Shown piece after piece: positions 1 through 5,388 of a stretch of DNA of 10,175 bases. The notes beneath the pieces are model-generated. The model was not told the origin of the DNA and made no database searches. It worked only from the letters and a program-made list of their open reading frames with translations. Numbering within the stretch: the stretch's first letter is position 1; every line of letters begins with the position of its first letter. The stretch comes from Desulfobacteraceae bacterium UBA5852 (lineage in GTDB: Bacteria; Desulfobacterota; Desulfobacteria; Desulfobacterales; UBA5852): assembly GCA_002432195.1 (NCBI GenBank), contig DJGG01000172.1, positions 12,732 to 22,906 on the forward strand, written 5' to 3'. The position numbers and the translations under genes are program-made.

Positions 1-3
1 TCG

Positions 4-6
4 CAT
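4..6 (-). CDS. Possible start codon of a leftward gene cut by the window edge
   Basis: On the minus strand an ATG at 6-4 is preceded by AAAGGGA (18-12) at a normal 5-base spacing. A promoter-like pair lies further upstream on the same strand at 127-155. Only two codons (Met-Arg) are inside the window, so nothing can be said about the product. It would be divergent from the LUD gene. The evidence is limited to the ribosome binding site and the promoter, and the call fails if the frame closes just outside the window. Confidence 0.3.
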
Positions 7-24
7 ATGGGTCCCTTTCCCCGG

Positions 25-45
25 GGCCCGGCGCTGCGCCGGGCC
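25..45. repeat. Perfect GC hairpin, 9-bp arms
   Basis: GGCCCGGCG (25-33) and CGCCGGGCC (37-45) are exact inverted repeats around a 3-base loop. No T-run follows on either strand, so it is not a canonical intrinsic terminator. It lies just upstream of the possible minus-strand start at 6 and would fall in that gene's 5' leader. Alternatively it is the end of a structured intergenic element. Confidence 0.55.
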
Positions 46-67
46 GTGATCGTCCACCGCGTGGAGA

Positions 68-110
68 GGCACGGGCGTGCGCCCGCCCGCCCCGCGGCGG
101 GGGACGTGCC
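68..110. repeat. Compound inverted repeats in divergent intergenic region
   Basis: GGCACG (68-73) pairs with CGTGCC (105-110). Inside are CCCGCC (86-91) with GGCGGG (96-101), and a competing pair GGGCG (73-77) with CGCCC (80-84). A folded leader or mutually exclusive stems are possible. In DNA this rich in G and C, 6-bp arms also arise by chance, so the functional claim is weak. Confidence 0.35.
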
Positions 111-126
111 GCTCCGGCCCCGCGCC

Positions 127-155
127 ACTATGGACTATCGGCCATGGCGTGTCAA
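127..155 (-). promoter_or_regulatory. Sigma70-like promoter reading left
   Basis: On the minus strand a perfect -35 TTGACA (155-150) is followed, after exactly 17 bases, by CATAGT (132-127), which matches 4 of 6 bases of the -10 consensus. Transcription would start near position 120 and run through the hairpin region toward the possible start codon at 6. This is a sequence match only. Confidence 0.45.
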
Positions 156-192
156 CACGGGGGCGGATCGCTGCCGGGAGCCTGTCGGGTGC

Positions 193-221
193 TTGACAAG
201 CGGGCCCGGGCCTTCTAAATG
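193..221 (+). promoter_or_regulatory. Candidate promoter of the LUD/YcgN operon
   Basis: A perfect -35 TTGACA (193-198) is followed after 17 bases by TAAATG (216-221), a poor -10 with 3 of 6 matches. Two small palindromes sit on it: GCTTG-A-CAAGC (191-201) over the -35, and GGGCCT (208-213) with AGGCCC (223-228) around the -10. The weak -10 and the overlapping palindromes suit a regulated promoter, but no regulator can be named. Confidence 0.4.
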
Positions 222-256
222 GAGGCCCACGCAGTCAACCCGGGAGATCGCCGACC

Positions 257-901
257 ATGGTCCATCAATATCGCCAATGGCTGGGGCGCAAGCAGGCGGA
301 GCGGTGTGTCAGGAATCTCGGCAGCCGGGGGTTCGACGCCCACCTGGCCCCGTCGGCCAAGGCGGCCTCCGCCCTCGTGCTGGGTCTGGTGGGGGATTGC
401 GAGACCTTCGGGTTGGGGGGCTCCGAGACCATCCGGAGCCTGGGGGTGGTGGAGGAACTGCGGGTCATGGGCAAAACGCTCTACGATCATTGGGTTCCGG
501 GGCTGACCCCGGAGGAGATGCAGGAGATCCGCCTGCGCCAGGGGCGCTGTGACTGCTTCCTCTGCAGCGTCAACGCCGTTTCCCTGCAGGGGGAACTGGT
601 GAGCGTGGATGGCATCGGCAACCGCGTGAGTGCCATGACCTTCGGGCCCCGCCGGGTCGTGGTGGTGGCCGGCCGCAACAAGCTCGCGCCGGATCTGGAG
701 GCGGCGCTGCGGCGGGTCCACGAGGTGGCCGCCCCCATGCGGGCCCGCAGCCAGGGGTTGGACACGCCCTGCGCGGAAACCGGGGAATGCGTGGACTGCA
801 AATCCCCTCGCCGCATCTGCAACATCACCACCATCCTCCACCGCAAACCCATGCTGACGGCCATCTCCGTCGTAATCGTCAACCAGGAGCTGGGCTATTG
901 A
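257..901 (+). CDS. LUD-domain (DUF162, lactate-utilization type) protein
   Basis: A 214-residue single-domain LUD protein, related to the LutC/LutB LUD domain of the iron-sulfur lactate-oxidation complex. Stand-alone members of this size are common, and their substrate is generally unknown. Visible hallmarks are the GGSETIRSLG motif (residues 54-63), the SVNAVSLQGELVSVDGIGNR strand-loop (104-123) and GPRRVVVVAGRNK (130-142). The C-terminus carries C172-x5-C178-x2-C181-x6-C188, a Cys cluster that could bind a metal or an iron-sulfur centre. Three further cysteines, C98, C100 and C103, precede the SVNA motif. The ATG at 257 has GGGAG ten bases upstream, which is slightly far, and agrees with the family N-terminus. 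It forms an operon with the next gene, whose TTG overlaps this stop codon. The family is secure; a role in lactate oxidation is not, since no LutA or LutB partner is present. Confidence 0.85.
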   Translation: MVHQYRQWLGRKQAERCVRNLGSRGFDAHLAPSAKAASALVLGLVGDCETFGLGGSETIRSLGVVEELRVMGKTLYDHWVPGLTPEEMQEIRLRQGRCDCFLCSVNAVSLQGELVSVDGIGNRVSAMTFGPRRVVVVAGRNKLAPDLEAALRRVHEVAAPMRARSQGLDTPCAETGECVDCKSPRRICNITTILHRKPMLTAISVVIVNQELGY

Positions 902-1419
902 GCCTGGGCGACCCCTTGGAGCCCGTCCCGCCGCCGGTGGCGGGCGCTCGGGCGGCGCCCGAGGATTTCTGGCGTCGGGTGCCCCTGGCGGCGATGAGTG
1001 CTGCCCAGTGGGAGTCGCTGTGCGACCTTTGCGGCCGTTGCTGCCTGGAAAAGTTCGTCAACCGGCGCAACGGCAAGGTCCACTACACGGATGTCCCCTG
1101 CGCCTGGCTGGATCCGGTGAGCTGCACCTGCCGGAACTACGCCGAACGCCGGCAGCGCAACCCGGAGTGCGTGCCCCTGTCGCCGGCCAACCTCCACCGC
1201 TGCCGCTGGCTGCCCCGTACCTGCGCGTACCGGCTGCTGGCGGAAGGGCGGGAGCTGGCCTGGTGGCACCCCCTGGTGTCGGGCTCCGGGGACAGCGTGC
1301 ACGGCGCCGGCATATCCCTGCGCGGCCGCCCCCTGCATACCGCGCCGGTGCCGCCCGAGGACCTCGCGCGCCATATGGTGGACTGGCCCATCTGGAGCCG
1401 CCGGGCCCGCCCGGATTGA
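898..1419 (+). CDS. YcgN/UPF0260 family CxxCxxCC cysteine-cluster protein
   Basis: A UPF0260 protein similar along its length to E. coli YcgN, including the conserved stretches WESLCDLCGRCC, TCRNY, TCAYRLLAEG and the WHPL box. The family carries a CxxCxxCC cluster thought to chelate zinc or iron; its reaction is unknown. With the start chosen here (173 residues), the cluster is C42, C45, C48 and C49, followed by C68, C76, C78, C91, C102 and C109. The start is a TTG at 898 that overlaps the TGA of the LUD gene and has AGGAG (885-889) eight bases upstream. The in-frame ATG at 994 would remove the conserved FW segment that precedes the cluster in E. coli, so it is unlikely. The overlap implies translational coupling with the LUD gene. 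Both proteins are rich in cysteines, which suggests related redox or metal chemistry, though this is inference. Confidence 0.88.
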   Translation: MSLGDPLEPVPPPVAGARAAPEDFWRRVPLAAMSAAQWESLCDLCGRCCLEKFVNRRNGKVHYTDVPCAWLDPVSCTCRNYAERRQRNPECVPLSPANLHRCRWLPRTCAYRLLAEGRELAWWHPLVSGSGDSVHGAGISLRGRPLHTAPVPPEDLARHMVDWPIWSRRARPD

Positions 1420-1489
1420 ACCCGCCTGCCTTGCCTCCCACCGCAAGCGCATTACCTTGACGGGCGGTCACGGATTAACGGTGGTTTCT

Positions 1490-1501
1490 CCGCGGCCGCG
1501 G
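1490..1501. repeat. 12-bp perfect palindrome
   Basis: CCGCGGCCGCGG is a perfect 12-bp palindrome, 37 bases before the start codon of the small HTH gene, with its last base 23 bases before AGAGGAGG. It could be an operator for that protein or a chance GC palindrome. The rest of the 119-base gap between the YcgN gene and the HTH gene shows no convincing promoter or terminator. Confidence 0.25.
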
Positions 1502-1538
1502 CGCCATGCCGCGAGACTATTCCAGAGGAGGTAGCGCC

Positions 1539-1727
1539 ATGCCCGACGATATTTACCGCACCGCCACCATGGGGGTGGCCGAGGTGGCCCGCTACCTGGG
1601 GGTTGGCCGCCAGGTGGTGTATCAACTGATCGATACCGGGGTGCTGGAGTGCCGTCGCGACAGGGGGGCCATCCGCTGCGATACCGACAGCGTGGCCGCC
1701 TTCCGTGCCAGCGGCCAGCTGACCTGA
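1539..1727 (+). CDS. Small helix-turn-helix (excisionase/MerR-type HTH_17) protein
   Basis: A 62-residue stand-alone winged-helix DNA-binding domain of the excisionase/AlpA/HTH_17 kind. The recognisable run is VAEVARYLGVGRQVVYQLI (residues 13-31), followed by DTGVLECRR, a basic wing RGAIRCDTDSV and the terminal helix AAFRASGQL. Such proteins act as small regulators or as recombination directionality factors. The start at 1539 is set by a near-perfect AGAGGAGG (1524-1531) seven bases upstream; an in-frame ATG at 1506 lies before that site and is less likely. No integrase, phage or plasmid gene is close by, so an ordinary regulatory role is more likely than excision. It converges with the nuclease gene, with 22 bases between the stops. 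Confidence 0.8.
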   Translation: MPDDIYRTATMGVAEVARYLGVGRQVVYQLIDTGVLECRRDRGAIRCDTDSVAAFRASGQLT

Positions 1728-1749
1728 GCACCGGCCTCGACCGGGCGCG

Positions 1750-2307
1750 TCAATCCGGATGCTTCACTTCCATGGGCGACCGGTAGCGCCTCCCCTGGGA
1801 CCAGATGCCCTTGCCCCGGGCGCGGGCATCGCTTTCCGCCTGCCGGTAGGGTTGCATGTCCAGCCCCGGGGGGGTACGGCCCCGGTAGACCTCGGCCAAC
1901 CCCTCCCGCAGGATCTCCAGGTTTAGATTGCGCCCCTCCAGAATCACCTCCGCCAGGGTCCGTCGGTAGGGGTCCAGGCCGTAGCGCACGAGGTCCACCC
2001 GGCGATGCCGCGCCTGGGAGTTGAGGTAGCTGCGGGCGCGGGCGCTGAAGGGCTGCGCCGGCCGGTCGGCGGCCTTGGCGGTTTCGGGAGCATCGATGCC
2101 CACCAGCCGGACCAGGTGATTCCCCTGGGGGCCGACTACCCGAAGGGTATCCCCGTCGTAGACCTTGACGACGCGATAGGGCGGGGCTTCGGCCGTCGTG
2201 GCCAGGGATAACCCCATGGCCAGGCAGGGCAAAACCAGAAGGAGGCAGAGGGCGAGAGCCCTGCGGGCCATTGATCGGCGGCCGGCCTGCGGCGGTGAGG
2301 CGCCCAT
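1750..2307 (-). CDS. Secreted thermonuclease-family (SNase) nuclease
   Basis: A 185-residue staphylococcal-nuclease-fold protein predicted to hydrolyse DNA or RNA outside the cytoplasm with Ca2+. An N-terminal basic region and a hydrophobic core (about residues 16-32, ending before ATTAEA) look like a signal peptide. The nuclease core begins at PYRVVKVYDGDTLRV. Active-site equivalents of S. aureus nuclease are present: D51 and D53 (DGDT), R67, D72 and E75 (RLVGIDAPE), and R116 (PYRRTLAE). The C-terminus has the usual AESDARARGKGIW helix. The start at 2307 is supported by AAAGGA seven to eight bases upstream; an in-frame ATG at 2271 would give a shorter signal peptide and has no good ribosome binding site. 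It lies 69 bases downstream of the ArsR gene on the same strand and could be co-transcribed with it, although no functional link between the two is known to me. Confidence 0.9.
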   Translation of the reverse strand: MGASPPQAGRRSMARRALALCLLLVLPCLAMGLSLATTAEAPPYRVVKVYDGDTLRVVGPQGNHLVRLVGIDAPETAKAADRPAQPFSARARSYLNSQARHRRVDLVRYGLDPYRRTLAEVILEGRNLNLEILREGLAEVYRGRTPPGLDMQPYRQAESDARARGKGIWSQGRRYRSPMEVKHPD

Positions 2308-2328
2308 GGCGGGGTCCTTTCGAAGTGC

Positions 2329-2363
2329 TCCCGGGTCCTGTCCGGCGGGGCTGTCTCCCGGGT
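2329..2363. repeat. Direct repeat TCCCGGGT between SNase and ArsR genes
   Basis: TCCCGGGT occurs at 2329-2336 and 2356-2363, 27 bases apart, in the 69-base gap. Because CCCGGG is self-complementary, the two copies can also pair as a weak stem in RNA. It might attenuate readthrough from the ArsR gene into the nuclease gene, or it may be chance. Confidence 0.25.
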
Positions 2364-2376
2364 GGCGTTGAGAGGG

Positions 2377-2700
2377 TTACAAGAGGGTCAGCAGATGGCG
2401 TTTGAGGTCTTCCAGCAGATGCTCGTTGAGGTCGTAGCAGGTGGTGGCGCCCTGGCTGCGGCCCACGATCAGCCCGCAGTCGCGCAGGTGCTTGAGGTGC
2501 TGGCTGACCGTGGACTGGGCCAGGGGCAGGAGGCGTACGATGTCGCCGCAGCAGCAGGGAGCCGCCTTGAGATGCCGCAGAATGCGCAGGCGCGCCGGGT
2601 GACCCAGCGCCCGGCACATCCGCGCGAGATGCGCCGTGGCCTCCCCCTCGACTGCCTGGGGAATGGGAGGGGGTGGCGGTGATCCTCTCACGGTTGACAT
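2377..2700 (-). CDS. ArsR/SmtB-family winged-helix transcriptional repressor
   Basis: A 107-residue ArsR/SmtB regulator. Family marks are ALGHPARLRILRHL (residues 31-44), a cysteine triplet C49-C50-C51 at the start of the helix leading into GDIVRLLPL, the recognition helix AQSTVSQHLKHLRDCGLI (61-78) and the wing GRSQGATTCYDL (80-91). The cysteines C29, C49-C51, C75 and C88 could bind a thiophilic metal or metalloid or sense redox or sulfane sulfur; the classical ArsR CxCxxC box is not exact, so the inducer is unknown. The N-terminal 20 residues are proline-rich and non-conserved. The start at 2700 follows AAAAGGGG at a 6-base spacing. The gene is divergent from the ferritin-like gene, with a palindromic operator over its own promoter, which implies autoregulation. 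The nuclease gene follows on the same strand. Confidence 0.9.
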   Translation of the reverse strand: MSTVRGSPPPPPIPQAVEGEATAHLARMCRALGHPARLRILRHLKAAPCCCGDIVRLLPLAQSTVSQHLKHLRDCGLIVGRSQGATTCYDLNEHLLEDLKRHLLTLL

Positions 2701-2712
2701 GGGCGGCCCCTT

Positions 2713-2742
2713 TTGATTATCGTATCGCAATTCGACGATAAG
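2713..2742 (+). promoter_or_regulatory. Possible promoter of the ferritin-like gene
   Basis: On the plus strand TTGATT (2713-2718) is followed after 18 bases by GATAAG (2737-2742), each with 4 of 6 consensus bases. It coincides with the palindrome that overlaps the ArsR promoter, so one repressor site could cover both directions. The alternative is an unseen promoter closer to 2840. Confidence 0.3.
2717..2741. promoter_or_regulatory. Palindromic operator, probably for the ArsR-family repressor
   Basis: TTATCGT (2717-2723) and ACGATAA (2735-2741) are perfect 7-base inverted arms, 11 bases apart, which is a typical geometry for ArsR/SmtB dimers. The site overlaps the -10 and start point of the ArsR promoter and lies between two divergent genes. 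It is an AT-rich island in GC-rich DNA, which makes chance less likely. Binding by the adjacent regulator is inferred. Confidence 0.7.
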
Positions 2743-2762
2743 CGATGTGGCCCGCCTGTCAA
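2735..2762 (-). promoter_or_regulatory. Promoter of the ArsR-family gene
   Basis: On the minus strand a perfect -35 TTGACA (2762-2757) is followed after 16 bases by TATCGT (2740-2735), a 4 of 6 match to the -10. Transcription would start near 2728, giving a leader of about 28 bases. The operator palindrome covers the -10 and start site, as expected for repression. Confidence 0.65.
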
Positions 2763-2839
2763 GATCTCTGCTCCCACGTTGGTTGCCGCATTTCCCGGGC
2801 CCTTGGGATTCAATCGCCGCCCTGGCAGAGGAACCGCCC

Positions 2840-3319
2840 ATGTTCACCCTGCGCGATGTCTTGGATATGGCCGTCACCATTGAACGAAACGGTGAAAGCG
2901 TCTATCGGGACGCCCTGTCCCAAACGCCGGATCCCGAGTTGGCGGAAGTCCTGGAATGGATGGCCCGGGAGGAGGCCAAGCATGCCGAGCACTTCGGGCG
3001 CATGCGCGATGAAATCGCCCGGCACGAAGACAACCCCATCCTGGACGAACTTGGCAAGCTGATGCTGGCCGATATCGTGGGCGACCAGCGATTTTCCCTG
3101 GAAGGCGTGGATTTCTCCAAGATCGAGGAGGTCAACGGGTTGCTCAAGGTGATGATCGACTTCGAGCACGACACGTTGACGTTCTACGAGCTGTTCCGCA
3201 GCTTCCTGGACGACGAGGGCGAGCGCGCCCGCCTGGACGACATCATCGCCGACGAGCGCGCGCATATCCTCAAGCTCGAGGAATGCCGGGGAAAGAACCT
3301 GGCCTGCCACCGGCTGTGA
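2840..3319 (+). CDS. Diiron ferritin-like (erythrin/rubrerythrin-type) protein
   Basis: A 159-residue four-helix diiron protein related to the erythrin domain of rubrerythrin. Candidate iron ligands appear in the expected order: E15 (TIERNGES, helix 1), E45-x2-H48 (REEAKHAEHF, helix 2), E109 (IDFEHDTLTFYE, helix 3) and E139-x2-H142 (ADERAHILKLEE, helix 4). There is no C-terminal rubredoxin-like Cys4 domain, so electrons would have to come from another protein. Relatives reduce peroxide or store and oxidise iron in the cytoplasm. The start at 2840 has AGAGGA at a 9-base spacing and matches the family N-terminus, and upstream in-frame codons encode a non-conserved extension. It is divergent from the ArsR gene and may share its operator, which would fit control by metal or oxidative stress. 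Confidence 0.88.
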   Translation: MFTLRDVLDMAVTIERNGESVYRDALSQTPDPELAEVLEWMAREEAKHAEHFGRMRDEIARHEDNPILDELGKLMLADIVGDQRFSLEGVDFSKIEEVNGLLKVMIDFEHDTLTFYELFRSFLDDEGERARLDDIIADERAHILKLEECRGKNLACHRL

Positions 3320-3348
3320 CCGGCACGCTCCGCCGCCTCCCGGTCCTG

Positions 3349-3960
3349 TCAGCCGCCCCCCTGCCGCGTATGTTCGCGGTAGTGGGTCACCAGTTCATCC
3401 ACGCTCTGGCCGTTGGGCGCCATGGCCACAGGATTGATGGCCAGGAGCTCCTCCCAGACCTTGATGGCGTCCGCCTCCTTCTTGAGGTCGTGCATCAGAA
3501 CGATTCCCTTGTTGAATCGAGGCATTTCAAGCTTGGGGTCGGCGGCGATGGCCAGGTCGAAGCGCCGGATGGCCTCCTCCGGGCGACCGCTGCGGCGGTA
3601 CATGACACCCAGGTCCGTGAGCACCGGCGCGTTGCCCGGTTGCAGCCGCAGGGCGGTTTCGTAAGCCTCGATGGCCTTCTCCGCCCGATCGGTGTCGAAA
3701 TAGATGTGCCCCATCTGGATCCAGGCTTCGGCGTCCTGGGGGTTGGCGCGGGTGCGCTCCTCCAGGGACGCCAGCATGCGCTGGGTATCGGCGGATGGCG
3801 CCGGCGTGCCGGACCCCGGCGGCGCGGTGCCGGGAGCGGTGGATTTGTACACCCCGAACACCAGGCCGGCGAAAAAGCCCACCATCAGGGCGATCACCAC
3901 AGCGGTCATCAGGGTCTGCCGCGGGACCGTCGCGGCGGGTGGAGCGGTTCGGCGGGTCAT
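3349..3960 (-). CDS. Membrane-anchored tetratricopeptide-repeat protein
   Basis: A 203-residue protein with one N-terminal membrane helix (about residues 18-38, TLMTAVVIALMVGFFAGLVFG), a Pro/Ala/Gly/Thr-rich linker (41-57) and a TPR domain. Three repeats can be recognised at about 75-108, 109-142 and 143-176, with consensus W/Y-G-Y-A-P spacing, for example AEAWIQMGHIYFDTDRAEKAIEAYETAL. The end is a conserved-looking PNGQSVDELVTHYR segment. The basic start, MTRR, predicts a cytoplasmic N-terminus with TPRs in the periplasm. It resembles the TPR part of cytochrome c biogenesis proteins (CcmH/NrfG/CcmI) in architecture, but no cyt c gene is near, so its partner is unknown. The start at 3960 has AGGAGG only four bases upstream, close but usable. 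It converges on the ferritin-like gene. Confidence 0.82.
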   Translation of the reverse strand: MTRRTAPPAATVPRQTLMTAVVIALMVGFFAGLVFGVYKSTAPGTAPPGSGTPAPSADTQRMLASLEERTRANPQDAEAWIQMGHIYFDTDRAEKAIEAYETALRLQPGNAPVLTDLGVMYRRSGRPEEAIRRFDLAIAADPKLEMPRFNKGIVLMHDLKKEADAIKVWEELLAINPVAMAPNGQSVDELVTHYREHTRQGGG

Positions 3961-4028
3961 GGAGCCTCCTGGGGAAGAGCACGCATGGCATCGCAAGGCC
4001 GGAGGCGGCACGCGGCCCAAGGCCCCTG

Positions 4029-4080
4029 CCCGCCCCCACGGCGGGGGCGGGGGGCGATTGCTGGCGGGGGTGCCGCCCCC
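4029..4080. repeat. GC-rich hairpins in the TPR/methyltransferase intergenic region
   Basis: CCCGCCCCC (4029-4037) and GGGGGCGGG (4043-4051) are perfect 9-bp arms around a 5-base loop. A second pair, GGCGG (4063-4067) and CCGCC (4073-4077), follows. In the 388-base gap between the divergent genes (3961-4348) I see no credible gene. These structures would lie in the leader of the TPR gene if the promoter at 4132-4160 is right. Confidence 0.45.
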
Positions 4081-4131
4081 CTGCCGACGCGGCCCCTGGC
4101 GGCGTCGCGCCGGCCATGCGCATGACGAGCC

Positions 4132-4160
4132 ACAATAGGTCCGATCCCGGCGAGGCGCAA
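4132..4160 (-). promoter_or_regulatory. Possible promoter of the TPR gene
   Basis: On the minus strand TTGCGC (4160-4155) and, 17 bases on, TATTGT (4137-4132) resemble sigma70 -35 (3 of 6) and -10 (4 of 6) elements. They would give a long leader of about 165 bases that contains the GC hairpins at 4029-4080. The match is modest. Confidence 0.3.
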
Positions 4161-4348
4161 TGCCCGATCCGCAATGGGGATGCCGGAAGGCACGGGTCGC
4201 CGCCGCCGCCGGATAATGAACACAGCGCCCGCGCACCCACCGGCCGCAACGCGCGGCGGCGCCCCGAAGGCCGGGACGCCGGGGCATCAGGCGCGTGACC
4301 GGCGCGATCCCGCCCGGCCTTCCCCGCGTGAGGCGCAAGGAGCCAGGT

Positions 4349-5344
4349 ATGCCGGAGCCACCCAGCAACCCCGGGGCCCTGCTCGACATTTCGGGCAGCT
4401 ATTGGAAGACCTGCACGCTCCACGCCGGCGTGGAGCTGGACCTCTTCACGCTGCTGGACGACAGGCCCCTCACGGCCGCGGAAGTGGCCGAAGCCATCGA
4501 CGCGGATCCCCGCGCCACGGGGATGCTGTTGAACGCCCTGGCCGCCATGGGCCTGTTGACCCAGGCGGCCCAGCGTTACCGGTGCGCACCGGCAGCCGCC
4601 CGGTGGCTTTCCCGGAACGCCGACGGCTACCTGGGGTTTATCATCCGCCACCACCAGCAGTTGCTGCCCTCCTGGAGCCGTCTCGGTGAGGCCGTGAAGA
4701 GCGGCAAGCCGGTGCGGCGGAGCAGCGTGGTCCAGGACGACCAGGCTCGGGAGAACTTCCTCATGGGGATGTTCAACCTGGCCATGGCCCTGGCCCCGCG
4801 CATCGTGCCCCACATCGATTTGGCGGGGCGCCGTCGCCTTCTCGACCTCGGCGGCGGGTCCGGCACCTACGCCATCCATTTCTGCCGCCACAACCCGGAG
4901 CTGCGGGCCACGGTCTTCGACCTGCCGGGCTCCCGGCCTTACGCCGAAAAGACCATCCGGCGTTTCGGGATGAGCGAGCGGGTGGATTTTCACGCCGGGG
5001 ATTACCGGGTCGATGCCCTGCCCGGGGCGTTCGACGTGGCCTGGCTTTCCCATATCCTCCACGGCGAGGGCCCGGAAACGGCGGCCCGGATCCTGATCAA
5101 GGCGGCCGCCTCCCTGGAGCCCGGCGGGGTGCTCATCGTCCACGAGTTCATTCTCGATGACACCCTGGACCGGCCCCTGTTCCCGGCGCTCTTCTCCTTG
5201 AACATGCTTTTGGGGACCGAAGCGGGTCAGGCATACGGGGAAGGTCAATTGCGGGAAATGATGGAGGCCGCCGGGGTGCGGCGCATCGCGCGCATCGGCA
5301 TCGACAGCCCCAACGAATCCAGCCTCCTGATGGGCGGCGTCTGA
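4349..5344 (+). CDS. SAM-dependent O-methyltransferase (Methyltransf_2 / COMT-like)
   Basis: A 331-residue class I methyltransferase with an N-terminal winged-helix dimerisation domain (about 10-95: LDLFTLL, LTAAEVAEAIDADPRATGMLLNALAAMGLL) and a C-terminal Rossmann domain. SAM-binding motif I is LLDLGGGSGTYAIHF (164-178), followed by VFDLPGSRPYAE with the ribose-binding acidic D191, and HAGDY (215-219). LSHILHGEG (233-241) occupies the place of the catalytic histidine region in the COMT and bacterial O-methyltransferase family. Relatives methylate hydroxyl groups of pigments, phenolics and polyketides; the substrate here is unknown, and no carotenoid or bacteriochlorophyll genes are adjacent. 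The start at 4349 follows AAGGAG (4337-4342) by six bases; an upstream in-frame ATG at 4295 adds a non-conserved stretch. It is monocistronic, closed by a strong hairpin eight bases past the stop. Confidence 0.88.
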   Translation: MPEPPSNPGALLDISGSYWKTCTLHAGVELDLFTLLDDRPLTAAEVAEAIDADPRATGMLLNALAAMGLLTQAAQRYRCAPAAARWLSRNADGYLGFIIRHHQQLLPSWSRLGEAVKSGKPVRRSSVVQDDQARENFLMGMFNLAMALAPRIVPHIDLAGRRRLLDLGGGSGTYAIHFCRHNPELRATVFDLPGSRPYAEKTIRRFGMSERVDFHAGDYRVDALPGAFDVAWLSHILHGEGPETAARILIKAAASLEPGGVLIVHEFILDDTLDRPLFPALFSLNMLLGTEAGQAYGEGQLREMMEAAGVRRIARIGIDSPNESSLLMGGV

Positions 5345-5351
5345 ACGCACG

Positions 5352-5380
5352 AACGGGCAGGTGAATTTCACCTGCCCGTT
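5352..5380 (+). terminator. Strong hairpin terminator of the methyltransferase gene
   Basis: AACGGGCAGGTGAA and TTCACCTGCCCGTT are perfect 14-base inverted arms around a single T; in RNA this folds as a 12-bp stem with an AAUUU loop. It begins eight bases after the methyltransferase stop. Only two T residues close the stem and no U-run follows, so it may act with Rho, as an RNA-stabilising 3' end, or in both directions. Confidence 0.7.
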
Positions 5381-5388
5381 GCCCATCT

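Noticed and set aside
787..897. Longer 5' extension of the YcgN gene from ATG 787
   Set aside because: It would overlap the LUD gene by over 100 bases, encodes His/Pro-rich sequence not seen in UPF0260 proteins, and has no good ribosome binding site.
1457..1478. TTGACG with GATTAA as a promoter for the HTH gene
   Set aside because: The spacer is only about 10 bases, and no suitable -10 occurs 16-18 bases downstream of TTGACG.
3318..3345. GACCGG and CCGGTC as a terminator between the ferritin-like and TPR genes
   Set aside because: The arms are only 6 bp with a 16-base loop and no T-run, which is common by chance at this base composition.
4212..4217. GATAAT as the -10 of the methyltransferase promoter
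   Set aside because: There is no recognisable -35 at 16-18 bases and no extended -10, so it cannot be supported from sequence alone.
3527..5386. 619-codon minus-strand frame across the TPR and methyltransferase genes
   Set aside because: It crosses two recognised genes and an intergenic GC-rich stretch, and its translation has no coherent domain.
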